DNA from: Neptuniibacter pectenicola
GTDB lineage: Bacteria; Pseudomonadota; Gammaproteobacteria; Pseudomonadales; Balneatricaceae
NCBI RefSeq assembly: GCF_001597735.1
Contig: NZ_LUTS01000010.1
Coordinates: 62,001 to 126,000, forward strand
Length of the DNA stretch: 64,000 nucleotides
Reading direction: 5' to 3'
In this document: positions 16,460-26,769 of the stretch, piece by piece
Position numbering within the stretch: position 1 is the stretch's first letter
How the letters are laid out: each line of letters opens with the position of its first letter
Made by a program: the position numbers and the translations under genes
The notes under the pieces: model-generated
Told to the model about the DNA's origin: nothing
Databases searched by the model: none
Seen by the model: the letters and a program-made list of their open reading frames with translations, nothing else

Positions 16460-17749
16460 ATGACCGACGTAACAGCCAAAAAAAGCACCGCACTAAAATG
16501 GATTTTACCCTTAGTTATCATTGGGGTAGCGATTGCGGTATTCATGTTTTTAAAGATGACCAAGCCTCAGGCCCCCTCACGTCCTACAACAGAAAAAATA
16601 TGGACGGTCAGCACCATCCCTGCAGCCCTAGGACTTCACCCGCCCTCTTTAACACTTTACGGTAAAGTCGAATCGCCGCGCTTAAGTAATGTAACGGCGG
16701 CAGTGACCGCCTTTGTTAAACACGTCTATACCGATGAAGGGCTCGCCATTCAGCCCGATGAGCTGCTGGTTCAACTTGATGACAGCGACGCGCAGCTATT
16801 GATCCAACAGCGCCAAGCAGATGTTGATAACATCATCGCCCAAATTGAAGCCGAAAAGGTGCGCCATCAGACCGACTTACAATCCTTGGCCATTGAGAAA
16901 AACTTACTCAGCCTACGCTTAAAAACCGTGCGCCGTTATGAAAACCTAATCAAACGCAAATTAACCAGCCAAGAACAACTTGATGCTGCACGCCGGGATT
17001 ACCAACAACAAGCCCTCTCGATTGCCCAACGTGAACAGTCCATAGCCGACCACCCAAACCGTCTACAGCAGTTAGATTCGCAACTTATGCGTACAACAAG
17101 CTTATTAGATCAGGCCAAGCTGGACCTTGCCCGAACACAGATAAAAGCCCCTTTCCATGGCCGAGTCTCCAGCCTTAATGTATCGCCGGGTGATCGTGTT
17201 CGCGCCGGTGATCCTGTTATTGGGTTTTACAGCTTGGATCGTTTAGAAGTGCGGGCACAAATTCCTAATCGAATTTTACCCTTGTTACGGCAAAACGATG
17301 CGCTACAACAGGTTTCAGCCAGTGGCCAGATCGACAACCAAACCATTGAGCTACGCCTTGATCGTATTGCCGCTGCGGTAAATAGTGGCAGAGCAGGGGT
17401 GGATGGTTTTTTTAGCATTCAAAATACACCTTACCAACCCGCCCTAGGTCGCTCCTTAGCGATCAACGTTACCCTACCCGCCATTGCAGATGTTGTTCCT
17501 GTGCCACCTACTGCACTGTATGGCCTTAACAAAATTTATAGAGTGGTCGATGAACGTTTAGAGTCGCTCCAGGTGAACCGCGTGGGCGACAGTGTTGACG
17601 CTAACGGCAAGCCCGTCGTACTGATTGCTAGCCCCGCGATTAAAACCGGTGACCGTCTCGTTATCACTCAACTTCCGAATGCCATTACCGGTTTACGGGT
17701 CAAAGAATTTTCTGCGGCGGTAGATGATAAAGGGCCTAAGGATGAGTAA
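16460..17749 (+). CDS. RND efflux periplasmic adaptor (membrane fusion protein)
   Basis: 429 residues. One N-terminal anchor helix (about 13-31) is followed by the adaptor order: half lipoyl domain (VTAFVKHVYTDEGLAIQPDELLVQLDDSD), a long coiled-coil hairpin (about 115-215, rich in Gln/Arg/Leu), the second half lipoyl (TQIKAPFHGRVSSLNVSPGDRVRAG), and beta-barrel/membrane-proximal parts (AVNSGRAGVDGFF..., VVPVPPTALYG). It is anchored by a helix rather than a lipid. It should link the RND pump to a TolC-type outer-membrane channel, which is not encoded here. Stop and the next start overlap by eight bases. A weak ribosome site precedes the ATG, beside a four-codon ORF (16449-16463) that ends on it. 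Confidence 0.9.
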   Translation: MTDVTAKKSTALKWILPLVIIGVAIAVFMFLKMTKPQAPSRPTTEKIWTVSTIPAALGLHPPSLTLYGKVESPRLSNVTAAVTAFVKHVYTDEGLAIQPDELLVQLDDSDAQLLIQQRQADVDNIIAQIEAEKVRHQTDLQSLAIEKNLLSLRLKTVRRYENLIKRKLTSQEQLDAARRDYQQQALSIAQREQSIADHPNRLQQLDSQLMRTTSLLDQAKLDLARTQIKAPFHGRVSSLNVSPGDRVRAGDPVIGFYSLDRLEVRAQIPNRILPLLRQNDALQQVSASGQIDNQTIELRLDRIAAAVNSGRAGVDGFFSIQNTPYQPALGRSLAINVTLPAIADVVPVPPTALYGLNKIYRVVDERLESLQVNRVGDSVDANGKPVVLIASPAIKTGDRLVITQLPNAITGLRVKEFSAAVDDKGPKDE

Positions 17750-20700
17750 GTATGACGGCGCTTTACAAAATATAACGGCCTCATTTGCGAGTCACCGCGT
17801 AGCAGCCAATCTATTTATGCTACTGATGATTTTGGCCGGAATATGGGGTATCAAAAAGCTTAACACTCAATTTTTCCCCTCGTTTGAGCTAGATGTGATC
17901 ACCGTCCAAGTTATCTGGAGCGGTGCGGCCGCTGAAGATATCGCCAGTTCAATTATTTTGCCGATTGAGGAGGAGCTAAAATCACTCACCGGGATCGATA
18001 CCCTGTATTCAACCGCACAGCAAAGCTCAGCCTCCATTCGCATCGAGGTCGATGAAGACGCTGATGTGGATTACCTGCTCGACGAAGTGAAGCAGAAAAT
18101 AGACAGTGTGCGTAATGAACTACCGAGTGATATTGAGGAACCCCTTGTTCAACGCATCATCCGCTATGAACAGATCGCCAGCTTAATCATAAGCAGTAAA
18201 AACAGCACATTAGAAGAACTACGTACTTTTGCCCATCGTTTTGAGCAAGAGTTACTCGCACTCGGCATTAATAAAATAGATTTTACCGGCCTGCCCGACC
18301 AACAGATCAGCATTGAGTTTCCAGCCGCCCAGCTACATGAACTTGATATGACCATGGCGCAAGTGGCCAACAGCATAAAGCTGAGAAGCTTAGACCTGCC
18401 AGCAGGTACCGCAGCGAAAGGCGATGGTTCACGCCAGATCCGTAGTTTAAACCAGCAACGCGATGTTGAAGGGTTTAGACAACTACCGGTCATCACCGAT
18501 AATGAGGGACGTTTAATTCGCTTAGGGGATATTGCCGATGTCTCACTTAAGGTAAAAGACAGCCAAGTATTATTGCAATACCAAGGCGCTCCCGCCGTTA
18601 TGTTACAGCTGCGCCGTACCGAAACCCAAGACACATTAAAGTCAGCCGAGATTCTCAATACTTGGCTCGAAAAGACCCGTCCGACCCTGCCTGATGATAT
18701 TAAAATGGTCACTTATGACGAGCGCTGGCAGCCCGTCAAACAGCGTATCAACCTCCTGCTAAAGAATGGTATTAGCGGCCTTATTCTTGTTATTTGTATC
18801 CTGTTTCTATTCCTGAATGCCCGTGTTGCTTTCTGGGTAACCATTGGTATTCCCGTATCATTTATGGCGACCCTTGCCGTACTTTATGCGATTGGCGGCA
18901 GTATCAATATGATCAGCTTATTTGGCTTGATTATGGCGTTAGGGATTATTGTCGATGACGCCATTGTGGTAGGTGAAGACACCCTAACCCACGTACAAAT
19001 GGGCGAGAGCGGCCTCCATGCAGCGATAGGTGGCGCCCATCGAATGCTGGCCCCGGTTGTGGCATCGTCAATGACCACCGTCGCGGCATTTTTGCCTCTC
19101 TTACTGATTGGCGGCACCATTGGTAATATCCTTATCGATATCCCAACGGTCGTCATCTGCGTCATCATGGCCTCTCTGGTGGAGTGTTTCTTAATTCTGC
19201 CGGGCCACCTGCATCACAGTATTAAAAATATAGCCGACCTTCGCCCCTCCAAACTACGCGTGCGGCTTGATAATGGTTTTAACCAATTTAAGGATGGGCC
19301 ATTTAGAAAGCTCGTCACAAAAGCGGTGGAGTTTCGCTGGACAACCATTGCGGTAGCCGTGGGCATGTTTATTCTCGCCCTCGCTCTCATTATAGGCGGT
19401 CGCGTTAAATTCACTTTTTTCCCTGCGGTGGAACGCGATACCATGACCGCCAATGTGCAATTTAGTGCGGGCACCGATTCCGACATTGTCGACCAATTTA
19501 TCAATCATTTAGATTTAACATTAATTGAAACAGACAACGCCTTAGGCGGCGACAACATAAAGGTCGCGTTCCAACAATTGAGAAGCGCATCGTTTTCTAG
19601 AACATCCGCATCGGGTACATCTGGGGATGAGTTTGGTTCTTTATTAGTAGAGCTGCAACCTGGGGACAACCGTGCCATAAGCACATCGGCCTTCAATAAA
19701 GAGTGGCGAAAACGCATCACGGTACCGGCGGGAATTGAAAAATTCACCATTGAAGTCGCCACAAGCGGGCCCCCTGGAAAACCGATTGAGGTCAAACTCA
19801 CCGGTAACGACATCCAAAACATAAAACAGGCCTCCCTTGAGCTACAGGCACTGCTAAAAAGCTATGCGGGATTAACCAATATCGACGATGATCTACCTTT
19901 TGGTAAATCACAATTAATCTACGAACTCACGCCTGCAGGTAAAGCCGCTGGGTTAACCTTAGATGCGGTTGGTCGCCAATTGCGTGCAGCATTTGATGGC
20001 TTAGAGGTGCAAAACTTCTATCAAAATCAAGATGAGATTGAAGTCCGTATTCAGCTCCCGAAAGCCGAGAGAGACCGTCTTAGCATTATTGAGCAGCTGC
20101 CCGTTGTTCTACCGGACGGCGGCACCACACCACTCAGCAATGTCGTGACATTCCGCGCACAGCAAGGGCTAGACACATTAACCCGTGTGGATGGTCAGCT
20201 CTCCATTAATGTCACAGCCGACCTAGATGAATCCGTTGCTAATGCGGGGGAGATCATTGAGGATCTTAAATCAAACAAGCTTGAGCAGATACTTGCCCAG
20301 CATGGCGTGTCAGCAAGTTTTGAGGGTAAAAACAAAAGTCAGCGTGAAACCTTAGCGGATATGAAACTTGGATTAGCCTTAGCACTCATTCTGATTTTTA
20401 TCATCTTAGCTTGGGTATTTGCATCGTATAGCTGGCCTATCTCCGTGATGCTTGCGATCCCGCTAGGCCTCACGGGGGCGATCCTTGGCCACGGCTTTAT
20501 GGGCATGAATATGACCATCTTATCCCTGTTCGGCTTCTTTGGACTCTCAGGTATTGTAATCAACGACTCCATTGTACTGGTCACGTTTTATAAAGAGTTA
20601 CGTAAAAAAGGTATCGCGATTCAAGAGGCTTTAATCGAAGCCTCCTGTCAGCGTTTACGCGCCGTACTGCTCACATCACTAACAACGATTGCAGGGTTAA

Positions 20701-20906
20701 CACCCATTCTATTCGAAACGTCCCTACAGGCTCAGTTCTTAATCCCTATGGCCGTCTCTATTGTTTTTGGTCTCGCTTACGGTACCGCCTTGATCCTCCT
20801 ATTTGTACCGGCCACCCTGACCATTATCGAATCGGTTCGCACCAACTTAGGCCTCAAGAACCATGACGCACCGGACCTTCCGTTGGCGATCGATGGTAAA
20901 CATTAA
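17742..20906 (+). CDS. RND efflux transporter (AcrB/VexF-like)
   Basis: 1054 residues with the duplicated RND layout: helix 1 near residue 20, a large periplasmic loop, helices 2-6 (GISGLILVICILFLFLNARVAFW onwards), a second periplasmic loop and helices 8-12. The proton-relay pair is present in helix 4 as GIIVDDAIVVGED, and SMTTVAAFLPLLLIGG follows. The start chosen is the ATG at 17742 (MSKYDG), inside the end of the adaptor gene. Its periplasmic loops and P-G-K segment resemble hydrophobe/amphiphile exporters of the AcrB group that lack their own outer-membrane gene. Probable role: proton-driven export of drugs, dyes or detergents; substrate unknown. A long hairpin follows. Confidence 0.93.
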   Translation: MSKYDGALQNITASFASHRVAANLFMLLMILAGIWGIKKLNTQFFPSFELDVITVQVIWSGAAAEDIASSIILPIEEELKSLTGIDTLYSTAQQSSASIRIEVDEDADVDYLLDEVKQKIDSVRNELPSDIEEPLVQRIIRYEQIASLIISSKNSTLEELRTFAHRFEQELLALGINKIDFTGLPDQQISIEFPAAQLHELDMTMAQVANSIKLRSLDLPAGTAAKGDGSRQIRSLNQQRDVEGFRQLPVITDNEGRLIRLGDIADVSLKVKDSQVLLQYQGAPAVMLQLRRTETQDTLKSAEILNTWLEKTRPTLPDDIKMVTYDERWQPVKQRINLLLKNGISGLILVICILFLFLNARVAFWVTIGIPVSFMATLAVLYAIGGSINMISLFGLIMALGIIVDDAIVVGEDTLTHVQMGESGLHAAIGGAHRMLAPVVASSMTTVAAFLPLLLIGGTIGNILIDIPTVVICVIMASLVECFLILPGHLHHSIKNIADLRPSKLRVRLDNGFNQFKDGPFRKLVTKAVEFRWTTIAVAVGMFILALALIIGGRVKFTFFPAVERDTMTANVQFSAGTDSDIVDQFINHLDLTLIETDNALGGDNIKVAFQQLRSASFSRTSASGTSGDEFGSLLVELQPGDNRAISTSAFNKEWRKRITVPAGIEKFTIEVATSGPPGKPIEVKLTGNDIQNIKQASLELQALLKSYAGLTNIDDDLPFGKSQLIYELTPAGKAAGLTLDAVGRQLRAAFDGLEVQNFYQNQDEIEVRIQLPKAERDRLSIIEQLPVVLPDGGTTPLSNVVTFRAQQGLDTLTRVDGQLSINVTADLDESVANAGEIIEDLKSNKLEQILAQHGVSASFEGKNKSQRETLADMKLGLALALILIFIILAWVFASYSWPISVMLAIPLGLTGAILGHGFMGMNMTILSLFGFFGLSGIVINDSIVLVTFYKELRKKGIAIQEALIEASCQRLRAVLLTSLTTIAGLTPILFETSLQAQFLIPMAVSIVFGLAYGTALILLFVPATLTIIESVRTNLGLKNHDAPDLPLAIDGKH

Positions 20907-21300
20907 CCCCTTTGGCGGTTAAGGCGGCGGTAACGACACAAACAACGGCTTAAATGACCTGCGCCCCCTGCTCAGCATTGCTACCTTAACCGGGAGCAAT
21001 GCTGATATTTCACCCCACACTTAGGCTTATTTTTTCCAAACAGCCCATAGCAAAAGCCGCACTTATGACTAAGTAACGACGAGCTAACTCCGACTATCGC
21101 CCCTCCATTATCAATCCAAGTTCCTTACGCCAAAAAACAATTAAGACTTACAGAAAATAAGGGATCTCGGGGACAGATATCGCTGTCTTATTTATCACCT
21201 TGTCTATTCGCAGATTCAGGATAGTTAAGGTATAATTTGCCTCCTATTTTCTGCATTTCTATTTTCATCTATATAGTCCCATAGGAACTCAAGGATCAGT
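20907..21300. other. Non-coding stretch with terminator-like hairpin and dapC promoter region
   Basis: Contains a perfect 11-base stem (20972-20982 with 20995-21005, TCAGCATTGCT/AGCAATGCTGA, 12-base loop) placed to end the RND operon, although no T-tract follows. The promoter of dapC lies near its right end. Nothing else is recognisable between about 21010 and 21200. Confidence 0.6.
21207..21236 (+). promoter_or_regulatory. Probable sigma-70 promoter of dapC
   Basis: TTCGCA (21207-21212), an 18-base spacer, then a perfect TATAAT (21231-21236). Transcription would begin near 21243, giving a leader of about 58 bases before dapC. Confidence 0.55.
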
Positions 21301-22497
21301 ATGAATCGCGACCTCAGCCTATTACAGCCGTACCCTTTTGAAAAACTGACCGCACTCAAAGCGGAAGTGACTCCTCCGGCTGATCTAGATCATATTGCGC
21401 TGTCTATTGGTGAGCCAAAACACCCGTCGCCGCCGTTTGTACAAGCGTGCCTAAATGACAATATGGACAAGCTCGCAAACTACCCAACAACCAAAGGCTT
21501 AGTTGAATTACGCCAAGCCATTGCAGACTGGTGTACTCGTCGCTTTTCACTCGTCGAGGGTAGTCTAAGTGCAGAACACAATGTATTACCGGTTAATGGC
21601 ACCCGTGAGGCGATCTTTGCTTTTACACAGGCCGCTATAGACCGCAGCCCTGACGCGCTTGTTTTATCACCCAACCCGTTCTACCAGATCTACGAAGGCG
21701 CTACATACTTAGCAGGGGCGACACCTTATTACTTAAACTGTTTAGAAGAGAACGGTTTTATCCCTGATTACGACGCTATTCCAGAGGATGTATGGGAACG
21801 CTGCCAGTTATTATTCTTATGCTCTCCGAGCAACCCAACGGGTGCCGTCACCGATTTAGACACGCTAAAAAAACTGATTGCCTTGTCAGATAAGCATGAC
21901 TTTATCATCGCATCAGATGAATGCTATTCAGAGATCTACCTTAATGAAGAGCGCCCACCTGTTGGGCTACTACAAGCCTGCGCTGAACTGGGCCGTAACG
22001 ATTATCAAAACTGTGTTGTCATGCACAGCCTATCAAAACGCTCAAACCTACCCGGCCTTCGATCTGGTTTTATTGCCGGTGATGCAGCCTTACTTGAGCC
22101 ATTTCTTGCGTATCGCACATACCATGGTTCATCTATGCCGATTCAACACCAGCTGGCATCCATTGCAGCGTGGAGTGATGAAGACCACGTACTAGACAAC
22201 CGTGATCAATATCGCCATAAGTTTGATGCGGTCATTAACACCTTATCACCGGTGATTGATGTTAAGCGCCCCGAGGCCAGTTTTTACCTTTGGGTCAAAA
22301 CCCCCATCGCTGATGATAAATTTGCGCAAGGTCTCTTTGCCTCCCAAAACGTAACCGTACTGCCTGGCAGCTACCTGTCTCGCACCGCTAACAATCAAGT
22401 ACCCGGAGCGGGTTATGTGCGCATGGCCTTAGTCGCCACCGTTGATGAGTGTGTAGAAGCTGCACAACGTATCCGCCACTACATTGAAACTCTGTAA
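21301..22497 (+). CDS. dapC: Succinyldiaminopimelate aminotransferase
   Basis: 398 residues. It is a fold-type I, PLP-dependent aminotransferase; in the succinylase branch of lysine synthesis it converts N-succinyl-2-amino-6-ketopimelate to N-succinyl-LL-diaminopimelate with glutamate. The opening LQPYPFEKLTAL and LSIGEPKHPSP are typical of proteobacterial DapC. The active site includes LCSPSNPTGAV, ASDECYSEIY, and the PLP lysine in SLSKRSNLPGLRSGF, with the C-terminal arginine region GYVRMALV. AAGGATCAG provides a ribosome site. It heads the cluster dapC-yffB-dapD followed by dapE. Confidence 0.93.
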   Translation: MNRDLSLLQPYPFEKLTALKAEVTPPADLDHIALSIGEPKHPSPPFVQACLNDNMDKLANYPTTKGLVELRQAIADWCTRRFSLVEGSLSAEHNVLPVNGTREAIFAFTQAAIDRSPDALVLSPNPFYQIYEGATYLAGATPYYLNCLEENGFIPDYDAIPEDVWERCQLLFLCSPSNPTGAVTDLDTLKKLIALSDKHDFIIASDECYSEIYLNEERPPVGLLQACAELGRNDYQNCVVMHSLSKRSNLPGLRSGFIAGDAALLEPFLAYRTYHGSSMPIQHQLASIAAWSDEDHVLDNRDQYRHKFDAVINTLSPVIDVKRPEASFYLWVKTPIADDKFAQGLFASQNVTVLPGSYLSRTANNQVPGAGYVRMALVATVDECVEAAQRIRHYIETL

Positions 22498-22509
22498 TAG
22501 GCCATATCG

Positions 22510-22857
22510 ATGATTACCATGTACGGTATACCTAACTGCGATACGATCAAAAAAGCCCGTAAGTGGCTGGACAATAATCAGATTGATTACCGCTTCCATG
22601 ATTATCGTAAAGATGGATTAGACAAGGCACTGCTGACCCGCTGGGCATCAGAACTCGGTTGGGAAACCCTGCTTAATAAGCGTGGGACCACATGGCGTCA
22701 GCAGCCAGAAGAGATTAAAAACAGTATTAATGAACGCTCAGCCATTGAGCTGATGCTAGAACACCCTGCCATGATAAAACGACCGTTAATTGATACAGGG
22801 AACGTGCGTCAGGTAGGTTTTAAAGACACAGACTATTCCGCCCTGTTTGACCTATAA
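22510..22857 (+). CDS. ArsC/Spx-family YffB-like reductase
   Basis: 115 residues. The N-terminus MITMYGIPNCDTIKKARKWL has the single-cysteine CxxxR-like loop of ArsC-family thioredoxin-fold proteins; residues 10-14 carry the active Cys (N-C-D-T-I-K-K). Later blocks NKRGTTWRQQP and HPAMIKRPLID match YffB. Proposed role in the family is glutathione-linked thiol reduction. It lies 12 bases after dapC and before dapD, a gene order often conserved in gammaproteobacteria, but no direct role in lysine synthesis is known. The ribosome site is weak, so it likely relies on coupling to dapC. Confidence 0.88.
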   Translation: MITMYGIPNCDTIKKARKWLDNNQIDYRFHDYRKDGLDKALLTRWASELGWETLLNKRGTTWRQQPEEIKNSINERSAIELMLEHPAMIKRPLIDTGNVRQVGFKDTDYSALFDL

Positions 22858-22903
22858 GTCACAGGCAAAACGAATTTAAAAATTTTGAAAATCGGAGATC
22901 AAC

Positions 22904-23935
22904 ATGGCTAATTTTGCATTCGGCTTAGGTGTAGGAACAAAATCCTCAGCGGGCGAACTACTTGAAGTTTATTACAACACCCCTCTACTTAACGCTGATG
23001 ATGCCATCGTAAATGCCGTTGCCGAAAAAGTAGGCTACCAAGGCGGTAATGCTGCAATTGAAATTAAGGAATCCCAACTTAAAGATCTTGAAGCTGCATT
23101 CCTATCAGTAAACGCTGAAGCGCAAGCGGAAGTTGTTGAGATTTTAGAAGGCACAAGCCAAGCATTGGTGTTATGTATTCTTGAAACCGATGAAGCACCG
23201 TCTTCAACAGCTGAAGCGTACTTAAAGCTTACACTACTGTCCCATCGTCTCGTTAAGCCACATGGGATTAACTTAACCGGTATCTTCGGTTTATTACCTA
23301 ACGTAGCCTGGACGAACGAAGGCGCGATCTCTCTTGATGACCTACCAAAGCGTCAACTTGCAGCCCGTGCACAGGGCCGTATTTTAAGCGTTAGCTCCGT
23401 AGATAAGTTCCCTAAAATGACCGACTACGTTGTACCAACAGGTATCCGTATTGGTGACGCGATCCGTGTTCGTTTAGGCGCACATGTGGGCGAAGGCACA
23501 ACGGTCATGCACGAAGGTTTTGTTAACTTCAATGCCGGCACCTTAGGTGTCAGCATGGTTGAAGGCCGCATCTCTGCAGGCGTTGTCGTTGGTAACGGTT
23601 CTGATCTAGGTGGCGGCTGTTCAACGATGGGCACACTATCAGGCGGCAACAACGTGGTTATCTCCATTGGTGAAAACTGCCTACTGGGCGCCAATGCAGG
23701 CCTAGGTCTACCCATGGGCGATCGCTGCACACTTGAAGCGGGTCTATACGTGACAGCCGGTTCAAAAGTAACCATCCTTGACGACCAGAACAACGAAGTC
23801 AGCACGGTTAAAGCCGCTGAACTTGCTGGCAAACCGGACCTACTCTTCCGTCGCAATTCACAGAATGGACGTATCGAAGTTAAAACGAACAAATCTGCAA
23901 TTGAATTGAACGAAGAGCTACACAAACACAACTAA
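22904..23935 (+). CDS. dapD: Tetrahydrodipicolinate N-succinyltransferase
   Basis: 343 residues, the long form of DapD found in Pseudomonas and related groups rather than the ~275-residue enteric form. It transfers succinyl from succinyl-CoA to tetrahydrodipicolinate, the committed step of the succinylase route to lysine and peptidoglycan diaminopimelate. The C-terminal half is a left-handed beta helix of hexapeptide repeats: IRIGDAIRVRLGAHVGEGTTVMHEGFVNF, then GTLGVSMVEGRISAGVVVGNGSDLGGG and ISIGENCLLGANAGLG. GGAG stands five to six bases before the ATG. A terminator hairpin follows at 24012. Confidence 0.95.
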   Translation: MANFAFGLGVGTKSSAGELLEVYYNTPLLNADDAIVNAVAEKVGYQGGNAAIEIKESQLKDLEAAFLSVNAEAQAEVVEILEGTSQALVLCILETDEAPSSTAEAYLKLTLLSHRLVKPHGINLTGIFGLLPNVAWTNEGAISLDDLPKRQLAARAQGRILSVSSVDKFPKMTDYVVPTGIRIGDAIRVRLGAHVGEGTTVMHEGFVNFNAGTLGVSMVEGRISAGVVVGNGSDLGGGCSTMGTLSGGNNVVISIGENCLLGANAGLGLPMGDRCTLEAGLYVTAGSKVTILDDQNNEVSTVKAAELAGKPDLLFRRNSQNGRIEVKTNKSAIELNEELHKHN

Positions 23936-24011
23936 GACGCTCTGTCATAGCGCGCCTGATTAGCTCCCTAATCCTAGCGACAGACAGAGACGGCTCAGTT
24001 GTCATAGCTAA

Positions 24012-24032
24012 AAGTGCGCCAATGGCGCACTT
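24012..24032 (+). terminator. Intrinsic terminator after dapD
   Basis: Perfect nine-base GC-rich stem (AAGTGCGCC/GGCGCACTT) with a three-base loop, followed by CTTATT. It separates dapD from dapE, so dapE either has its own promoter in the next ~40 bases or depends on read-through. Confidence 0.7.
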
Positions 24033-24054
24033 CTTATTACTCGCACTAATTTAA

Positions 24055-25221
<1,167 letters not shown>

Positions 25222-25234
25222 GGCACCTAGTCTG

Positions 25235-26065
25235 ATGTTACTCACTTGCCCTGTGTGCAAAGCATTACTGATCCAACAGGATAAGCATCTATGCTGTGAA
25301 AACAATCACAGCTTTGATGCAGCCAAACAGGGTTACTGGAATCTTCTATTAGCCCATAAGAAGCGCTCGAAAGATCCCGGCGATAATCCAGCGATGGTAC
25401 AAGCACGCAGGCACTTTCTGGAACTGGGGTTTTATGAGCCGCTTTCAGATCAGGTCAATCAGCTAGCCATAACCGCCTTAGATTCCATAGACAACCCCAG
25501 TATTCTCGATATGGGCTGCGGGGAAGGCTACTACACAACACGCCTACAAGACGCACTCAATACAACACAGAAAACAGCCTCGATAGCCGCTTTAGATATT
25601 TCAAAACACGCCATAAAAGCGGCGTGCAACAGAACCAAAGCCATTACGTGGCTGGTCGCATCGGGGGCAGACACGCCGCTTCCTCCAGAGAGCCTTGATC
25701 TGCAACTCGTACTTTTTAGCCGTTTAATGCCAGAAGCCTTTGCTAAACCCATGAAGCCAGGCAGTACACTGATTGTTGCTTGGCCCGGTGAGCAGCACCT
25801 CATAGAACTCCGCAAGCTGATCTATAAAGAGATAAAAGCCAGCCATTTTGATCCCGTCAGCACCCTGAGCGAACAGTTCGATCTCGCCCATAAAACACGC
25901 GTAACTTACCCCTTTACGCTCAGCTCAGCCGACCAGATTGCCTCCCTATTAGCGATGACACCCCATGGTCAACGACTTGCACCTGAAGCACAGGAAAAGA
26001 TTCATCAGTTAGAGACCTTACCACTCACGTTAGACGTTAACCTTGGGGTCTTTACACGCCTATGA
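25235..26065 (+). CDS. rlmA: 23S rRNA (guanine-745-N1)-methyltransferase RlmA
   Basis: 276 residues. The N-terminal zinc finger LTCPVCKALL...CCENNHSFD carries C-x2-C and C-x3-H style ligands typical of RlmA. The next segment, AKQGYWNLLLA, continues with HKKRSKDPGDNPAMVQARRHFLE. The SAM site is LDMGCGEGYYTTRL, followed by a class I methyltransferase core. The enzyme methylates G745 (or G748 in the RlmAII form) in helix 35 of 23S rRNA, near the macrolide-binding tunnel; the CxxC/DNP layout favours RlmAI. It overlaps the next gene by ATGA, so a three-gene coupled run (rlmA, small membrane protein, unknown) is likely. Confidence 0.9.
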   Translation: MLLTCPVCKALLIQQDKHLCCENNHSFDAAKQGYWNLLLAHKKRSKDPGDNPAMVQARRHFLELGFYEPLSDQVNQLAITALDSIDNPSILDMGCGEGYYTTRLQDALNTTQKTASIAALDISKHAIKAACNRTKAITWLVASGADTPLPPESLDLQLVLFSRLMPEAFAKPMKPGSTLIVAWPGEQHLIELRKLIYKEIKASHFDPVSTLSEQFDLAHKTRVTYPFTLSSADQIASLLAMTPHGQRLAPEAQEKIHQLETLPLTLDVNLGVFTRL

Positions 26066-26334
26066 GTCACAAGCTCAAACGCTGGTTATATCGACGGGCA
26101 GACAACCCCAAACAGAACCTCATACTGCTAGGCAGTGGGTTCGTTATTTTCTTTTTTGGCGTTTTAATCTTAGGCACCGCTGAATTTGTTTTAAAAAGCT
26201 CTCTATCGCAGGAGATTCTTGCACTCATTGGCTTGATCATCCTATCGGCTGGCATCATACTGGCAGCAATTGGCTACATAAGCCTTAGCGTTTTACGCAT
26301 TATCCGTTTTATAAGCGATGACAAACATGACTAG
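26062..26334 (+). CDS. 90-residue two-helix membrane protein
   Basis: The basic N-terminus (MSHKLKRWLYRRADNPKQN) is followed by two hydrophobic helices (about 20-45 and 52-78) and a charged end (RIIRFISDDKHD). This predicts both termini in the cytoplasm. It starts on the ATGA overlap with rlmA and overlaps the next gene at its end. I recognise no named family. The coupling suggests tight co-expression with an rRNA methylase, but I see no functional link. Confidence 0.65.
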   Translation: MSHKLKRWLYRRADNPKQNLILLGSGFVIFFFGVLILGTAEFVLKSSLSQEILALIGLIILSAGIILAAIGYISLSVLRIIRFISDDKHD

Positions 26335-26710
26335 TACACGACACCCTGATATCGAAATCTATATTAAAAACTGTTCGTTCGAAGCGATTCAGGAATGGCT
26401 AGCATCACAGGCAGAAAAAATAGATTATATTTCATCCAAAGGAACAACCCACCAGCTCAACTTGCGCTTCTCCGGTAACGATGTAGAGACAATGATTCAT
26501 GAGCGCGCAGCAGGAAAAGCATGGACAAGCCTCTGGTTAAAGTCTGACAAAAGCCCTTGGGCAACAGATCTTGAATGCGCTCACGCAACGGCCACCGCAC
26601 TAAACACACAAGTTCGATGCATCGTTTCAAGCTGGGAAGATGGTGATGATCCTGATGAATATTGGAAGATTGAAAACGGCGCAGAAGAAAAAATTCAGTG
26701 GCAAACATAA
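26318..26710 (+). CDS. 130-residue soluble hypothetical protein
   Basis: Starts MTNMTSTRHPDIEIYIKNCSFEAIQEWLASQ; the second ATG (26327) is equally possible. The product is acidic at the end (SWEDGDDPDEYWKIENGAEEKI), with no signal or membrane helix. The pattern of an N-terminal HPDIEIYI strand, a helix with EAIQEWL, and a central W-x-S-L-W resembles small conserved proteins seen in Pseudomonas relatives, but I cannot name the family. It overlaps the two-helix membrane protein gene by up to 17 bases and ends the rlmA run. Confidence 0.65.
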   Translation: MTNMTSTRHPDIEIYIKNCSFEAIQEWLASQAEKIDYISSKGTTHQLNLRFSGNDVETMIHERAAGKAWTSLWLKSDKSPWATDLECAHATATALNTQVRCIVSSWEDGDDPDEYWKIENGAEEKIQWQT

Positions 26711-26769
26711 GGCTTGCCTATCCATTAATTAGCTGCATAAGATGAGCGGTACTTATAACTTATCCCACG

